64,000 nt of DNA from Voacanga thouarsii (GCA_026120185.1 JANUWF010001942.1:806001-870000); one strand, 5' to 3'. Shown: positions 33,566 to 46,193, numbered from the stretch's first letter. Numbers and translations are program-made. Notes: generated from the letters alone by a model not told the origin.

Positions 33566-35237
33566 TGTTGGGTATCTTAAGCTCGTATTTTATATGGCGC
33601 AGTGGAGAATAAGACGAGATACCCTTCCAGGACCCGTCTATGTGTGGAAAACAAGACATAAAAAGAGTAAAGGTAACAGCTTTTTACCTTTTGGTGATCG
33701 TCCGAAGAACAAAATTTTCTTCTTCAAGTTGTGGCGCGATCCAGCAATCCTCTTGTGCAAATTCCATGAGAGTTGGACGTCTAACCACTATAATCACAAT
33801 CCTCTTGTGCTAGCAAAAATAATATGGCGGTTAGGGTTCTTTGATCAAAATCAAATCGAGAGAGATAGAGAGAAAAGAGAATGTTCGTGGCCATTGTTTT
33901 GTGTGTTGTTTAGCTAGGGTTTTTCGTGTGTTACATATACTATATATTACATGAAATTTTCCACCCAAAACTGAGAATTCTAATCCTATTAGAATTCCTT
34001 AATTATAATTGGAAACATCAAGTTCTCACAATTACAACTTGGACCACAAATTATAACTAATTATAATTTGTCCATAACAACTTCTCTTTCTCTCAATCAA
34101 CCCCACTATGTTATAAAATAACACCTTGAGTATATAATCCTCTATTGTGTGTGACCTATTAGGTTTCCCAGTCAATTAGCAGTGAACATGAATTAATCCA
34201 AACGTCTTTGAGATTAATAATCCATAATTAATTAGAATTAATCCTATTAATTCTAATCAGGATTGGTTTATTAGTTCATCAATTAATAAACTCATATTCC
34301 CAGATCATGAGTGGTATCTAGTAACACATCATGACCACCCAAGAGTCCAGGAAATCAAGTGGCTTGACATGAATCCTTCAATAATAAATTTCAGTGCAAT
34401 TAACTCCTTTTACCATACAATATCTCATTTGGTTTGGAGTACGGAATTAGTGCCAACTCCCTCCAGAAATAATTTTGGCCTGAATACAATAGTATTTGTA
34501 CCAGGAACCTACTACTCTAGATGTGTATCAATTGAAACTATTTCCAATACACAATTGCCTTGGCCAAGGACTTTCGAGTAGTAATTCCTACAAGTGGCCG
34601 TGAGATATTCGCCGCTACTATTAGGAGTGGTGAATCCTTTATTGGCACTCTCAACTACTTTCGTTTACCTCACAATATACCCAATATCCATCCCATAGGT
34701 GGCCCTCGATCGAGCTCCGGAGATTGAAATTAAAGTACAAAGCTCAGCAAACAAAGTACCTTGGAGATCTCAAGTTTAAGGATACTTGGACATTTGCTAT
34801 ATTGAGATTATATCACTGGCACTAAATGGTTATCCATGTGATTATCTCAAAGTTAGGTCATCCAATGAACTTATTCCATTAACAAGCATCCATGTGTTAA
34901 CTTTGAGTATCTCAATACTCACGGTTATGAGAACTACCTCTTGATCAAATTAGGAAGTCTAACACATGCTAGTCTTGACGCATTAATGATGTCATATCTC
35001 ATTAATACTATGACTAGGGACTATTTAAGTACTAACACCATCCAGTATAGTAGGAATCTCATATTATGATTTCTATCATGATTTCCTTAACACAGTGTTG
35101 TACTAGGGACTTTATCAAACAGTTATATTAGTTAAAGTAAACAAAAGAAACTGTAAGATAAATAATGCCTTTGTTTTTTAAATAAAATGTGTCATATACA
35201 ATGTACAAGTGATTGCCTCTAAAGCACAACACTAACA
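33566..35237 (-). repeat. 5' LTR of copia D
   Basis: 1672 bp; plus-strand ends TGTTGGGTATC and CAACACTAACA, i.e. minus-strand TGTTAGTGTTG ... ACCCAACA, with matched inverted ends. It differs from the 3' LTR at many scattered positions and by a deletion of about 50 bp near 33800. Confidence 0.92.
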
Positions 35238-35319
35238 TGGACATCCTTCCATTTGTGAATCCAAAATCCTAAAAATTCTAACAGAAAGTAACTAGCCATT
35301 AAGACTTCGGGTTTTGCTC

Positions 35320-35330
35320 TTATAAAAGCC
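35320..35330 (+). promoter_or_regulatory. Probable TATA box of element S LTR
   Basis: TTATAAAAGCC in the sense orientation of S, 8 kb from its LTR start only because D is inserted between; in the uninterrupted LTR it would be about 540 bp in. Confidence 0.55.
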
Positions 35331-36085
35331 TTTAAAACTCGATTTTGAAGCAGATTTTTGTATTGTCTTTCTCAGAAATAATCTTACATATTTGAATACA
35401 AAAATGTCCCTTTTCATTTGTACTTCAAATTGAAATAAAATCGTTCCAAAAGTAAAAGTGGTGGCGCTTATTTATTCATATTCTACTTAACTCTGTGAGT
35501 TATTCCTATAATCTTTCTTTCAATCTGACTTATATCAAGGTTGTGAAGTAAAATCTAGTCGGGGGAGCCTTGTTTGTTGTGATTAAAGAAGTTGGGAGTA
35601 AGAACCAAGTGTGGTGATCCTCTTGTGTAAGAGTGGTGTCACCTACCACCATTGATTTGGGAAAAGGTCTTTAGTGAGTGGTGTTGAAATCCTTATATGA
35701 GAACTTAAGGTTGTGGATATATATCACTTGAGGATCAAACCACTATAAATTCTTGAGTATTTTCTTGTGCCATTTTGGCAAAACTCTTTACTGCACTCTT
35801 CACTATCTTCATATCTTAAGTGTTGTATCTTATCTTCAAAAATCAATAGCTCATTTATGACCTTTGTATTCTGATTTAAACTTGTCCTTGACATCTCAAC
35901 TACCCATCTTTATTTCATAACATTCTCTTATAAATATATGCTTATTTAAAAGACACCTGCCCGAAATTTTGAAGCGCAAAGCATTTTTGTTTCTTAGTTC
36001 GATTTTTTTTTTTTAAGGGGGCCAAAATTTTTCTGCATTTGTTTGCCAAAAACCTTATTCACACCCGCACCCCTAAGGTATTTGA

Positions 36086-39000
36086 ATACTTTTAATAATG
36101 TCGTCCTGTACATTATTCCTTACATCATTCACCTATGGAAAAGATAAAATGGTTAGGGATAAGAATATAGACATATATATATAGTCATGTATGCAGATAT
36201 AATTACGTACATATTTTTTAAACCATTCTACGAATTGTTCATGAATCAAACTTGACTCTCCATCAACATTAATCCCATAGCTTTGCATCTCCCCTATAAA
36301 TATACTAAAATATAGAAGTATTAATCGTTATTTAATAAATTTTTGTAAAAAAAATACTCATAAAAAATAATATATCATTAAGAGTGATAACAGTATATTT
36401 GATAGGGAAGGCACTTGCTCTAGATACGGTTGTACTTCATAACAATTCAACAAGACATAAAGTTGCAGCATTGTATTCTCATTCCTCAAAAATCTCTTAG
36501 TTGGATGCCCATTAGGACATCCAGGATAGTTAAAAAATGAGAATTTAGAGGTATACTCTATTTGACTACTATCATCATTTCGCCTAGCTCTTCTAGGCTT
36601 TATCAAAGCATCTTCTTGAAAATAATGATTGCAAAATGTAGAAACCTCCTCATCAAGGTATGCCTGACATATTGAACTCTCCACATTTGCCTTATTCTTC
36701 ACTTTCTTTTTGAAGTGGTAGAAAAATTTGCAAACAAATTTGCTAAAAGGTTGTTATACTACATATTGAAAAAAATGAATTTTGTATTTAATGTTTGATA
36801 GATAAAACTAAATAATAAAATTACCTTTCAAATGGAAATGTACATCTATATTGCGTTGGACCACCCACTTCTGCTACATATGGTAGGTGATCAGGAAGAT
36901 GCTCTATGGAATGAAAAAAAAAAACAGGTGGAAATATTCTTTAAAAATTGCATAGCATGGTAGGAATAGACTCGCCCATGGTTTGAACCTCAGAAACAAG
37001 TAAATTTTTTGAAGTTATATTCTTAAAAAACAAACTAAACTCTGTTAATTCTTTCCATATAGTTTCAGGGACCAAATCTCGAAATGCAATTGGGATGAGA
37101 CGTTGCATAAAGATATGATAAATGTGGCTCTTAATGTTTGCAGCTTGGTGGAGTTCTTATCAACACATCTTGACAAATTTGATGCATATCCATCAGGAAA
37201 AGCTAAACTCTTCACCCATTCAAATATAAGTTTCTTACCTTCTTTATCAAGATAATAGCATGCTTTTGGCTTTCTTCTCCCGCCATCATCAATCTCCAAT
37301 TCATGACTCCGACAATACTACTTTAAGTCTTTTCGTGCATTGATATTATCTTTTGTCTTCTCCTTCACATCCATCACAGTTTTGAACAAATTATCAATGT
37401 AATTTTTAGTGATATGCATAAGGTCTAAATTGTGAGGATGTAAGAGACTTTGCCAATAATGCAACTCCCAAAACATGCTTTATTTTGTCAAATTATGTGA
37501 CAAAACCAAACCCTAGAATATTATGTTTTCCTCCTCTGTCTTTCACTTTTGGTAAACTCCTCACTCTTTGCCAGAATTCTTGACCCATCAAATTCGGAGG
37601 TGGCAATCAAGTTTCAATCTTGTTTCTCTTGAAGGCATTTCTGTTTCTTCGATATGCATGACTAACCGGTAAGAATTGTCTATGGCAATAAAAGCAACTT
37701 TTTTTTTTTTTACCATGTTTTGGGGTGAAACTCTTAGTAATTTCCATGTAATATGAGCATGATAATTTTTCAACTGTGCTCCAACCTGATAACATCTCAT
37801 ATGCTGGAAAATCACTAATAATCCATATAACTATAGCTCTTAATTTGAAGTTTTGTTTTAGTGACACATCATATGTTAAAACTCCTTCATTCCATAGTTA
37901 CTTTAATTCATTTATCAGGTGCTACAAATAAATATCCAAGTTCTTTTTTAGATTGCGAGGATATGGAAAGGTGCATGTTAAAAACATATACTCTGTATTC
38001 ATACACATCCATGGAGGAAGATTATATGGTGTTACAACTACTGGCCAACAAGAATACTACTTTCTTGATTATCCAAATAATGCAAATCAATTAGTGCATA
38101 AGCCTAACCTAATATTTCATTGCCTAGCTTGGAAAGATGGATGGTTTCTATCGAATACCTTCCAGGCCTCACCATCTGAAGGGGGAATCATCTCACTTAC
38201 CACTTATTGATATATTGAGTGCTATCTCATATGTTTAGCAATTGTTGGTGAAGCATATAAATGTTGTAGCCTTGGAGTGAGTGGGAGGTTATGCATTGTA
38301 GCATAGGGTATATTCTTCTGCCTCCTTGAACACCCATATTTTGGTTTCCATCTGGGAAGTTCACAGAACTTGCAATGTTCCCAAAAGCGAAACTCACCCA
38401 GACATAACTTACAACCATTAATGCAGTATTGTATCTTCTTATATGGTAAACCAAGACCTATAACCAATTTCTTAGCATTGTAAAAACTCTTCGAAACAAA
38501 TTTGTTAGATGATGGTGGAATATCAGCCATTAATTGGGCCATTTGGTCAAAGTACGCACGAGGATTCAAATTTTATAGTTAACATCCGTGTTAGGACTTC
38601 TAGTTGTGTTAAATCATCCTTTCCATTGTACAATGGTTCAAAAGAAGCTCTAAGCAGATCATAGAACCTTTTAGCCTGTACATTTAGTTCTTCTTCCATA
38701 GGGTCATTTTCATTAGCCATGAAAGACGGACCTGCCACATCCATCACCATTTCCCTATATCAATTCTCCTCATCAATTGCAAATTCATTCATTTAGCTTG
38801 TACTGGTACTTGCACTAGTATTAGGCAATAGGTACTCTTCCCCATAAGACATCCATTGATAATGTTTAGGTGTGAAACCATATCGGTAAACATGTGTCTT
38901 CACATTTTCCACAACATCACATTTACAATTTCGACACCTAAAACAAGGACATCTTAATCTTTTGTCTATTCTATATTCAACTTGGTTGCATGAAAATTGA

Positions 39001-39092
39001 ATAAAAGTTTCAACCCCCTTAACAAATTCAGGAACAAATGACTTTCGTCCATTTCCAAGATGATTATACATCTACTGCCTATCTTCCTGCAT
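36086..39092 (-). pseudogene. TNP2-like CACTA transposase
   Basis: Minus strand. The start is at 39092 (MQEDRQ then a stop where the family has Trp, then MYN at 39071). Transposase-associated domain at 39071-38793: GVETFIQFSC, CPCFRC, THVYRYGFTPKHYQW. TNP2 domain (Transposase_21) from 38750: AKRFYDLLRASFEPLY, KSFYNAKKLVIGLGLPYKKI, CKFCELPRWKPKYG, LPLTPRLQHLY (to 38222), YSCWPV and TPYNLPPWMCMNTEYMFLT (about 38040-37960), SLKQNFKLRAIVIW (37867), FPAYEMLSGWSTVEKLSCSY, KSCFYCHRQFLPVSH. DUF4218-type end: ANVESSICQAYLDEEVSTF and YVLLNCYEVQPYLEQ (36702-36358), then WFKKYV near 36215. Many stops and frameshifts; the C-terminus is cut at about 36085. It would cut at the terminal repeats. Confidence 0.9.
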
Positions 39093-40929
39093 TTCTCAAA
39101 ACTAAAATAAAAATTTAACTATAATAATAATAATGATAGACACAATAATCTAAAGAAGATAAAATAATAACATATGCGCTATACATTTCAAGTTCAATTA
39201 TCTTAAAATATAGTATGAGAATGGACACTTGAAGACACTCTGTTTCATTACAATAGTTTGGAGTATTTAACCAAGTGGACTTAAGAGGAAGATAAAAGCC
39301 ATACTCAGTGAGGATGAAAACTGAATTTGACCACAAAAAATATTTTAATTCAACATTTGAACAATAAAGACTATAAAATTACAATGAACTATCAAAGCAA
39401 AAGCCTCGACACAATGCAAAACAATAAAAACCCATAATATTAATTTGTTCAGTAGTATTCAGACCCCAAAATAAGATATTCAAACAAAGAAAATCCCTTC
39501 TCAACTAGATTAATCTGATAAAAAGAAAGAACCTAAATTAAAAAAATACCAATGTTTAAAAGTTGCGCACAAAATTAGCTACTGCACGAACTCAGCTACA
39601 TTGGCTACTAAAATGTGACGATTGCAAGTGGGTTTTGAGTGGGTGCGAAGAATTTAAACTGAAGGTGAAATACGGCTAACAGACACACAGAAGCATAAAA
39701 AAAATGGATTACTTACTTAAACACAATAGGTCTTTTCTAACAAAATCATGCACAAAGAAAAATGCAGAAACGTAAACAATTAACAAAAATAAAACTTTTA
39801 TTAATTTAATCAAAATTACATAAAAAATACAGTCTTGCTAGACATACAATCCAATATAAAAATCCACTAAAATTTTGAATTTATTGTTGTAAAGTGGGAT
39901 TTAAGAAAAATAAAATGCTAAGGAGGAAAAAGAAAAACCCCGGGGTTGAAGGATTTGTCAAAATGGAAAGTTGGAGATGAATAAGAAGAATTGTGTGCTA
40001 AAGGATTTGGTGGGAAAATGGTTTTTTGGGTTGTTTGTGAAGAAATTTGGGGGGTAAATGATGGCTTAGCACTTTCCTCTTTCTCCACTTCTATTATCTA
40101 CCACAAACATCTACTACAAAGATAGATGGTATAAGATTTTCAAGCCACTGATAATTTTCAAATACCGCAAAAATGAGTTTTATGAACTTTTTCTACTTTG
40201 TTAAAGGCCAAATTGAGACCTCAAAAATGTGCATTTTCCTTTAAAAATTAAATTTATCTCTATAGTTGGCTAAATTCTAAAATTGATAGCATTTTTACTT
40301 TTTATTTTGAAGGCATTTTTAATTACACGTATTTCTATTAGTATAAGTTCAAAGTTAACAAGAACTCGCATATCCTAAAGAGGATAGACGAGTATATATC
40401 AAGAAATCTCACATCCTTAAAAGGACTGGAGACTATAGGAGGTCTAATTAGTATAATGGATTACTAATGGGTTAGTATTAGGAACAAACATTAGAATTAC
40501 TAATAGGTTACTACCATTCAAATTCAAATTTAATTTTTGTTCCTAATCCCAACAAAGAGTTGGAAAGTGGAGTAATACTAATGTTAATAAGGGTAATTGG
40601 GAAAAAAATAAATGTCTTATGATTGTTAGAAAATGATAGATAACAAAGAACAATAATAGATGACATAAAAATAGGAACGAATGGAGTATTGCTAAAAATC
40701 AAAACAATGACTGGACATTTATGCTAATATTTCAAACAAAACATTCACATAGTTCTATAAAGCGTGCAAAATGAAGGCACTTGACTTCCAATTGTACAAA
40801 ACGTTGCAATGTTTTATCACATGATTCAACAAATTACACTTCAAAATTTTAATCACAGATTATAGTTCCTATAGGTCTACAAAATATAGTACCAGTAGGT
40901 CTATAAAATAATTACTCATGGCCAATCAT
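39093..40929 (-). other. Leader/promoter region of K TNP2 gene and intergenic DNA
   Basis: No gene. It contains a segment (about 39580-39990) similar to 57825-58260 upstream of the other K gene: shared phrases include GCACGAACTCA, AAATGTGACGATTGCAAG, GTGGGATTTAAGAAAAATA and GGGTTGAAGGA. The rest is AT-rich and unassigned. Minus-strand open frames at 39115-39336 and 40511-40702 lack motifs. Confidence 0.55.
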
Positions 40930-41463
40930 CTCTTTTTACTCATCATTTTCTTCTGTTTCATTGACATCATCGCAGTTAACATTTGCTTTGTTGCCACCAT
41001 ATCTTTGGTCCTTCTTTGTCGTTATTTCTTTGGCCCCCCAACAAAAGGATTCACACTCATCTTAGTGCACAACTCGAGGTACTACACTTTTTGAATTCTT
41101 AACAGTTCCGCTATGTGTTGCTTTGTTGATTAAACAAATCACGAAGCTGCAATTGACCAGCTCGTAATTTGTTATTTTTCTCCTACAATGGTTTATCTTT
41201 CTCTACTTGCTACTCTTTCAGTGTAGCTAATTGTTCATCCAAGGCATCTTTAAAGGCATCACATTAAACAACCACAGCAGGGTCAACCATGGCAGGTGGG
41301 GTGGAGGCGGGGCTGCAGGTGTGGACATTTTGCAATCATCTAGTCTAAGGAATTTTCTACCAGCACTTCCAAACCCATAAACTTGGCCATATTGAACCTT
41401 TCCCATTACATTTACCCATAGATCATCATATTTTCCCAAACTTGAAAGTGACTCATTATTCAT
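40930..41463 (-). pseudogene. C-terminal part of K Transposase_24 protein
   Basis: Minus strand. KYDDLWVNVMGKVQYGQVYGFGSAGR resembles the C-terminal VYGxGS motif of plant Ptta/En/Spm (Transposase_24) proteins, followed by a Pro-rich stretch and, after breaks, an acidic end (NCDDVNETEENDE then stop at about 40935). Its N-terminal part is at 52160-53180, on the far side of copia E. These proteins are thought to act as the accessory DNA-binding factor of CACTA elements. Confidence 0.7.
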
Positions 41464-42425
41464 GCTAATATATGATGTTACCTCTTGGGACTCCTCAGAA
41501 TTCTTTTGCTATTTACGTACATCACCAAGAAATTGTCCCTTACAATTGTAAAATACACCTAAGTTAGGCCGTTGATAAATAACAAAGCTGCAAATTCATT
41601 TCACACAAAAATTGTCAACTGCATAAAAGAGGGACTACATAATGAGATTCATTTCTAACACCGCTTCATATCCAAAAGATAAGTGGCCAAATAAAGCAAG
41701 AGGATGAAATGCTAGTACTATGATTGCAAAAACTACACAGTTAGAATTCAACATGCACAAAGGCATTGCAAGTTTCTCTACTAAATTTCACAAAAAAAGA
41801 GTGATTCACAAAGCAACATATTATGAGAACATAGTCATCCGACAATACTCCTATAGCAATATTTACAGTTAAAAGCCCACTTTTTCAATCTCCAATTCAT
41901 ACATTTACTACATTGCATTCAAAAAGAGATTTTAAGCAAACTATTCAGTTTACATTCCTTTTCTAATGAACCTGCAAGAAATATATGAACTTTTGAAGTG
42001 CAACTTTCCAATTTCCCAAACATATAATTTTGTATTTTTTCCCATCAGTTCTTATATCAAAGTTGCTCTCTAAACTCTCATAGAGGTCAAAATCCCCTTT
42101 TCCCAACTGACAATACCATTACAACTAAAATTATTGCAATCTCCACTAGCCTCCACTTCTATATCCACATCATCACCAACAACAAACATATGCATATACA
42201 AATATAATATACAATCCGTGAAAGTTCTCAAGGTTTCCGAAATATGCTCAACTTTCTTATCAACAAACTTGTTTTTCTTTTCTATGCACTTCCCTGAAAA
42301 GTAGATCTCAGAGCAATTTGGCTTCCTTTTTAATTGTTTTTCCTGTCCTATATGAAATTATAAATTGTAAGAATACTAACTCAAAGGTCACCAAAGATTC
42401 ACGCATCAAATAGAAAATATACATT
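41464..42425 (-). other. Probable intron and exon remains of the K Transposase_24 gene
   Basis: Between the C-terminal part and the copia E insertion; AT-rich, no convincing domain. Short minus-strand fragments could be exons but nothing is recognisable. Confidence 0.4.
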
Positions 42426-42430
42426 GTAAG

Positions 42431-44445
42431 TGTTGGAATATGTGCCCTCTTAGACTAGGTTTATGATGTAAATATCGAATATGTTAATAAAAGAATTTAT
42501 TTTCCAAAATCGTTTGTGAATTTATTTTCTTTATTTGTGCACAATTCTCGTTTGTAAAAGACCCATTGTGTTTAAAGAAGTGATCCATGTGAATGGTGAT
42601 TTTTCACAGTAAGGTATGGATCATGGGTTATTTGAACACATAAACATTTGTTTTTAACCAATTGATGAGAATATGAATCTCATCATGTCTAAGTTATTAT
42701 GTTATGAATTTCAAATTGGGAATGGCTTACCTTTAGCCAGTGAGTAGTCCACTCACTTCATGACATAAGCGTATTTCGAATACGTAGAACAGGACCTGTA
42801 GTAGTGGTTTCTTAAGAGTACTATATGGTAGAAACCTAGACTACTACCACTACAGCGTGGACTAGTACTCTATGACTTGAGTATGAGTTGGTGGTCTGAC
42901 GAAGTTGGAAGCATATACTTTGATATGCTATAGTTGAGATTCTATCGTAGGGCCAATATACTTGTATGTTGGGTATGTGTAACTAGTTAGTTAAGACAGA
43001 TTTGTACAAGATAGTTTCTATACTATATCGCTCCTTGTGGTTGTCTGAATGATCTAAATGTCTAGGGCCCTGGGAAACATGACTTGGATGTTTGCTTTAG
43101 GGTAGCTCCCTTGGAAAGCGGAAGCACTCCAAGAAGTCGTGGATCATTGGACTAGAAGCCTAAGGATGGTAGATGTCATTTAAAGGGGTGTTAGTGCAAT
43201 TCTTCCTCTCAAAATGTACGGCGATGTGTAGAGGGGTATTTTAGTCATTTTATCTGTAGGTCAAAGACTTTGCTAATGCAGCATTGTCCTTGGGGTCAAT
43301 ATTTTCTTTTGGTGATATTAGAAAATATTTAAAATGAAAAATACAACTATTTATACAGTAGGGGTATTTTGGTCATTTTAGTAGCCAAGGCGATATGTCT
43401 TTTTGGTCCTCGGAATAGCCCGTAAGTCCTAATTAATTTTTGGGTTGAAGAACTAGTCTCGGATATAGAGGGTTTTATTTTATTCAAGAAGTCTAATTTA
43501 TTATTGGACTGAATAAAATAAATTGAGAGAAATTTATTATCTGGTTTAATTGGTTAATTAATTACTCAGGGCCGAGGTCCAATTTGAATAATTAGAAAAT
43601 TAACTGGAACTTAAACTAGAGAAAAATAATTAATACTTAATTATTTATTGGGTTATTTATTTAATTAATCCCAAGAAATAAATAATTAAAGTTGAATTAT
43701 TTTTTGGTTCATTTGGGCACATTAATTATTTATTGGCTTATTTATTTAATCCCAAGGAAAATAATTAATGTTTTTGATTTTGGACTTTTCGGGTCCAAGA
43801 AAAATAATAAATATTATTTTGCCCCAATAGCTTGGATCATAGAATTTTTTCGAATACAGTTCAGAAGAGTTTAGGGTTGAGCCAAAATTTATTTAATTAA
43901 TAATATCCAGGTGTTTGAAATATTAAATCCCAGGAATATTATCAAAATAATTATTTTTGGTTTCATGACTTTTGGCTTTCTGTGTGGAAAAATAAAATTA
44001 AAAATAAAAAAATAAAAATCTCTCGAGACTCTTGGCTTTTGGTTTTTCTTCACTGTCTCTTGGTTGTCTGTTTACTGGCTATTGGTTTTGTTTTCATAAC
44101 ATAAGAAGCCAAGCCTTGAAAACCAACCGTGAGGTGTGAAAAAAAATTGATCCTCTTCTCACCCAAATACTGTGTTCATCAACTTAGATTAGGGAAGGTC
44201 ATATTCTGAGAACTGAAAAGCCCAGCATTACACTAGAGAAGAACTACCGGAACTGGAGGCTTCATCGTGTGGACAAAAAGGAAGCTGTTCTTGTGCTTCA
44301 ATTCATTCAACCACAATCATCAAGGTTTTAGGCACTGAGAGGTATGCTTTTAAAGCTTCCATACTACTGTTATGCTCTGTTTTGATTTTTCTCCTCCATT
44401 TTTGTTCTCCCGTTGCATGCTCTCTATTTTTTTCCAAATCCTTCA
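42431..44445 (+). repeat. 5' LTR of copia E
   Basis: 2015 bp, TGTTGGAATATG ... CAAATCCTTCA. It contains CTATTTATACAG near 43347 (TATA-like) and a TTAATTAATTATTTATTGG-rich section at 43540-43760. Collinear with the 3' LTR throughout. Confidence 0.95.
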
Positions 44446-44447
44446 AG

Positions 44448-44460
44448 TGGTATCAGAGCA
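44448..44460 (+). other. Primer-binding site of copia E
   Basis: TGGTATCAGAGCA, two bases inside the LTR, complementary to initiator tRNA-Met. Confidence 0.95.
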
Positions 44461-46193
44461 TGTGATTTGGTTGGCTTAGGGAGCATGTTAGTTAATAAAA
44501 GTTGAGAAGATTCATGTTTGGTGCTTTAACCTGTGATCCTTTGCTGTTTTGGTATGGGATAGGCATTTCTGTAAGCTTCACAGTGGAAGCATAGGACGCT
44601 CTGTAATTTTTGGTTTTGAGATTTTGATTGTGTAAGCTCAATTTAGAAGGGTATATGCGGTTGTGGTTTTGGTTTGGATGAGTTTTTTGAATGAAAAATG
44701 TCCAAAGAAGCCACTGGAAGAGAAACGAAGAAAAACGCAGAAAAAATGCAGAAGAAAACTTGCGGAGAAGAAGGGTACTGTTGCTAAGCCGCTGTTGGAG
44801 CCGAGCCTCCACCCCTTTGTGTGTCTGGAGCCGAAGACCGCAGACCCAAGCAGCCGAGCCGCTTGCCAAATTGCAATTGCAATTCGGTTTCACGAGCGGG
44901 TAAACGGGTTAGTGCGCGGGTCGAGCGGGGTGGTTCACGAATCTGGGCAGTCCATCAGGTGCGTGATCCGGTGCAGCTAGTTCACCAGGCGAGCTGTGAA
45001 CCGCAGTGCAAATGGGTGCTGATCTGGTGCAGCGGGTGTACGTGGACTGCCAGTTAATTTTTGCAATTTTTTTTTCTTTTTCATTTTGGGTCCCATACCA
45101 GACGAAGTTAATATATTTGCAATAGTTTATATTCTTGGAATATATTTGCATGAAAAATATTAGTAAGGGATTTTAGGATTAAACAAGATAATTAATTAAT
45201 TAATGTGTTTAATTCTATTATTTGGGCACTTAGGTTTAAAAAATAGAAAAGCATGAAAACGTTATTGTTTTCTAGCATGCTATTATTTTTTTATTTTTTA
45301 TTTTTTTTTGTGTACCTATGTGCGGATTTTCTCAAAGACCAAAAGTCTTTAGGAATATTTATACAAGGAAAACATTTTTCTTTAAAAATTAAATGGTTAT
45401 TTTAATTTGAGCAAAAATTAATCATTTGATATATTCTCAAAGGATTTAATCCTTGACATAGAAAATGTATTGGATTTAGATATTTTTGTAAGTTAAAATA
45501 GAAAGCCATTTTGTTTTATTTTGCACCAAAAAAAATTATTTTGTCAAATAAACTTGAGACCAAAGTCTCTAGAAAGTTTTAATTGGAAAATTTTTGAAAT
45601 CATTAAGTTTTAACTTAAATAAAATTAGTCTATGGAAAAATCTCTCAAAGGATATAAGTCTTGACATAAAGATTTTAATGGACTTGGATATTTTATTTTT
45701 GAGTTAAGGAAAAACTTAATGGAAATTTCAAAAGGATATTTTTCAGAGAAACTTTATTTTAAAAGACTAAGTGGGAGAGGGCTTTCAACGGCCCCAAGGC
45801 TTCCATCACGATTCTCATTAGAGATCGTGGGTCCCCTCACGTCACCTTAGGAGTGAACCCATATAGGATGGGGATACCACAATGATCTAGATCTAATGGA
45901 AGAATGTAATTAATAACCCGGGACACATTCTATAATCGGTCAGCCCACGTTGGAGGTTATAGTGTGAGAAATGTCCATAGAAAATGAGAGAAAACGGCCA
46001 TTCCACGATGGAGTTATCTTCTAGATCATTACCTAGAAGGGAAATTAATTTGTGGTGGTTACTATACGTAGCTTAGGGAACTGTTAATCTTCCTAAGAAG
46101 CTATGTCAGTTTTCCTAAGAGCCAAATTAATTTCAGTGCACAAATTTATTTTTACAAACTAAATCATTTCTTTTATTTTTCGATTTTTCAGAA
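44461..46193 (+). other. Leader of copia E with GC-rich block
   Basis: 1.7 kb untranslated. A GC-rich section at about 44770-45055 (GGAGCCGAGCC, GCCGAGCCGC, GTGCGCGGGTCGAGCGGGG, GATCCGGTGCAGC, GATCTGGTGCAGCGGG) contrasts with AT-rich flanks. Overlapping open frames there on both strands (44492-45151) look like composition effects and carry no known motif. The segment 45780-46140 reads like conserved leader. No gene is supported. Confidence 0.8.

Larger units (their letters stand above)
27617..35237 (-). mobile_element. Complete Ty1/copia element D (A1/D family) with 5-bp target duplication
   Basis: LTRs at 27617-29338 and 33566-35237; TGGAC at 27612-27616 and 35238-35242. On the minus strand the order is gag, protease, integrase, RT, RNase H, the copia order. 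A polypurine tract adjoins the 3' LTR at 29339. The 5' side is abnormal: the 5' LTR runs directly into the leader near gag with no primer-binding site, and about 1.35 kb of leader present in A1 is absent. Coding parts have many stops and frameshifts. It is inserted into the LTR of element S. Confidence 0.93.
27161..36085 (+). mobile_element. 3' LTR of SIRE-like copia element S, split by element D
   Basis: Starts TGTTATCCCTAAGAGCATTC after the polypurine tract. It is interrupted at 27616 by element D and resumes at 35243 (35238-35242 is the second copy of the duplication TGGAC). The resumed part has a TATA box at 35320-35330, then a long R/U5 region, and ends with TTATTCACACCCGCACCCC, the C-rich phrase found near the end of SIRE-type LTRs. 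Without D it is about 1.3 kb. Its right end (about 36085, uncertain by some tens of bases) abuts CACTA coding sequence. The coding part of S is absent. Confidence 0.7.

Noticed and set aside
41227..41463. Host Pro-rich protein gene
   Set aside because: The VYGFGS motif, strand and position match the end of the K Transposase_24 protein; the Pro-rich run is part of it or of a shifted frame.
44492..45151. Several 70-133-codon frames in the E leader
   Set aside because: Overlap in all frames in GC-rich leader sequence; no known domain, and position upstream of gag fits untranslated RNA.
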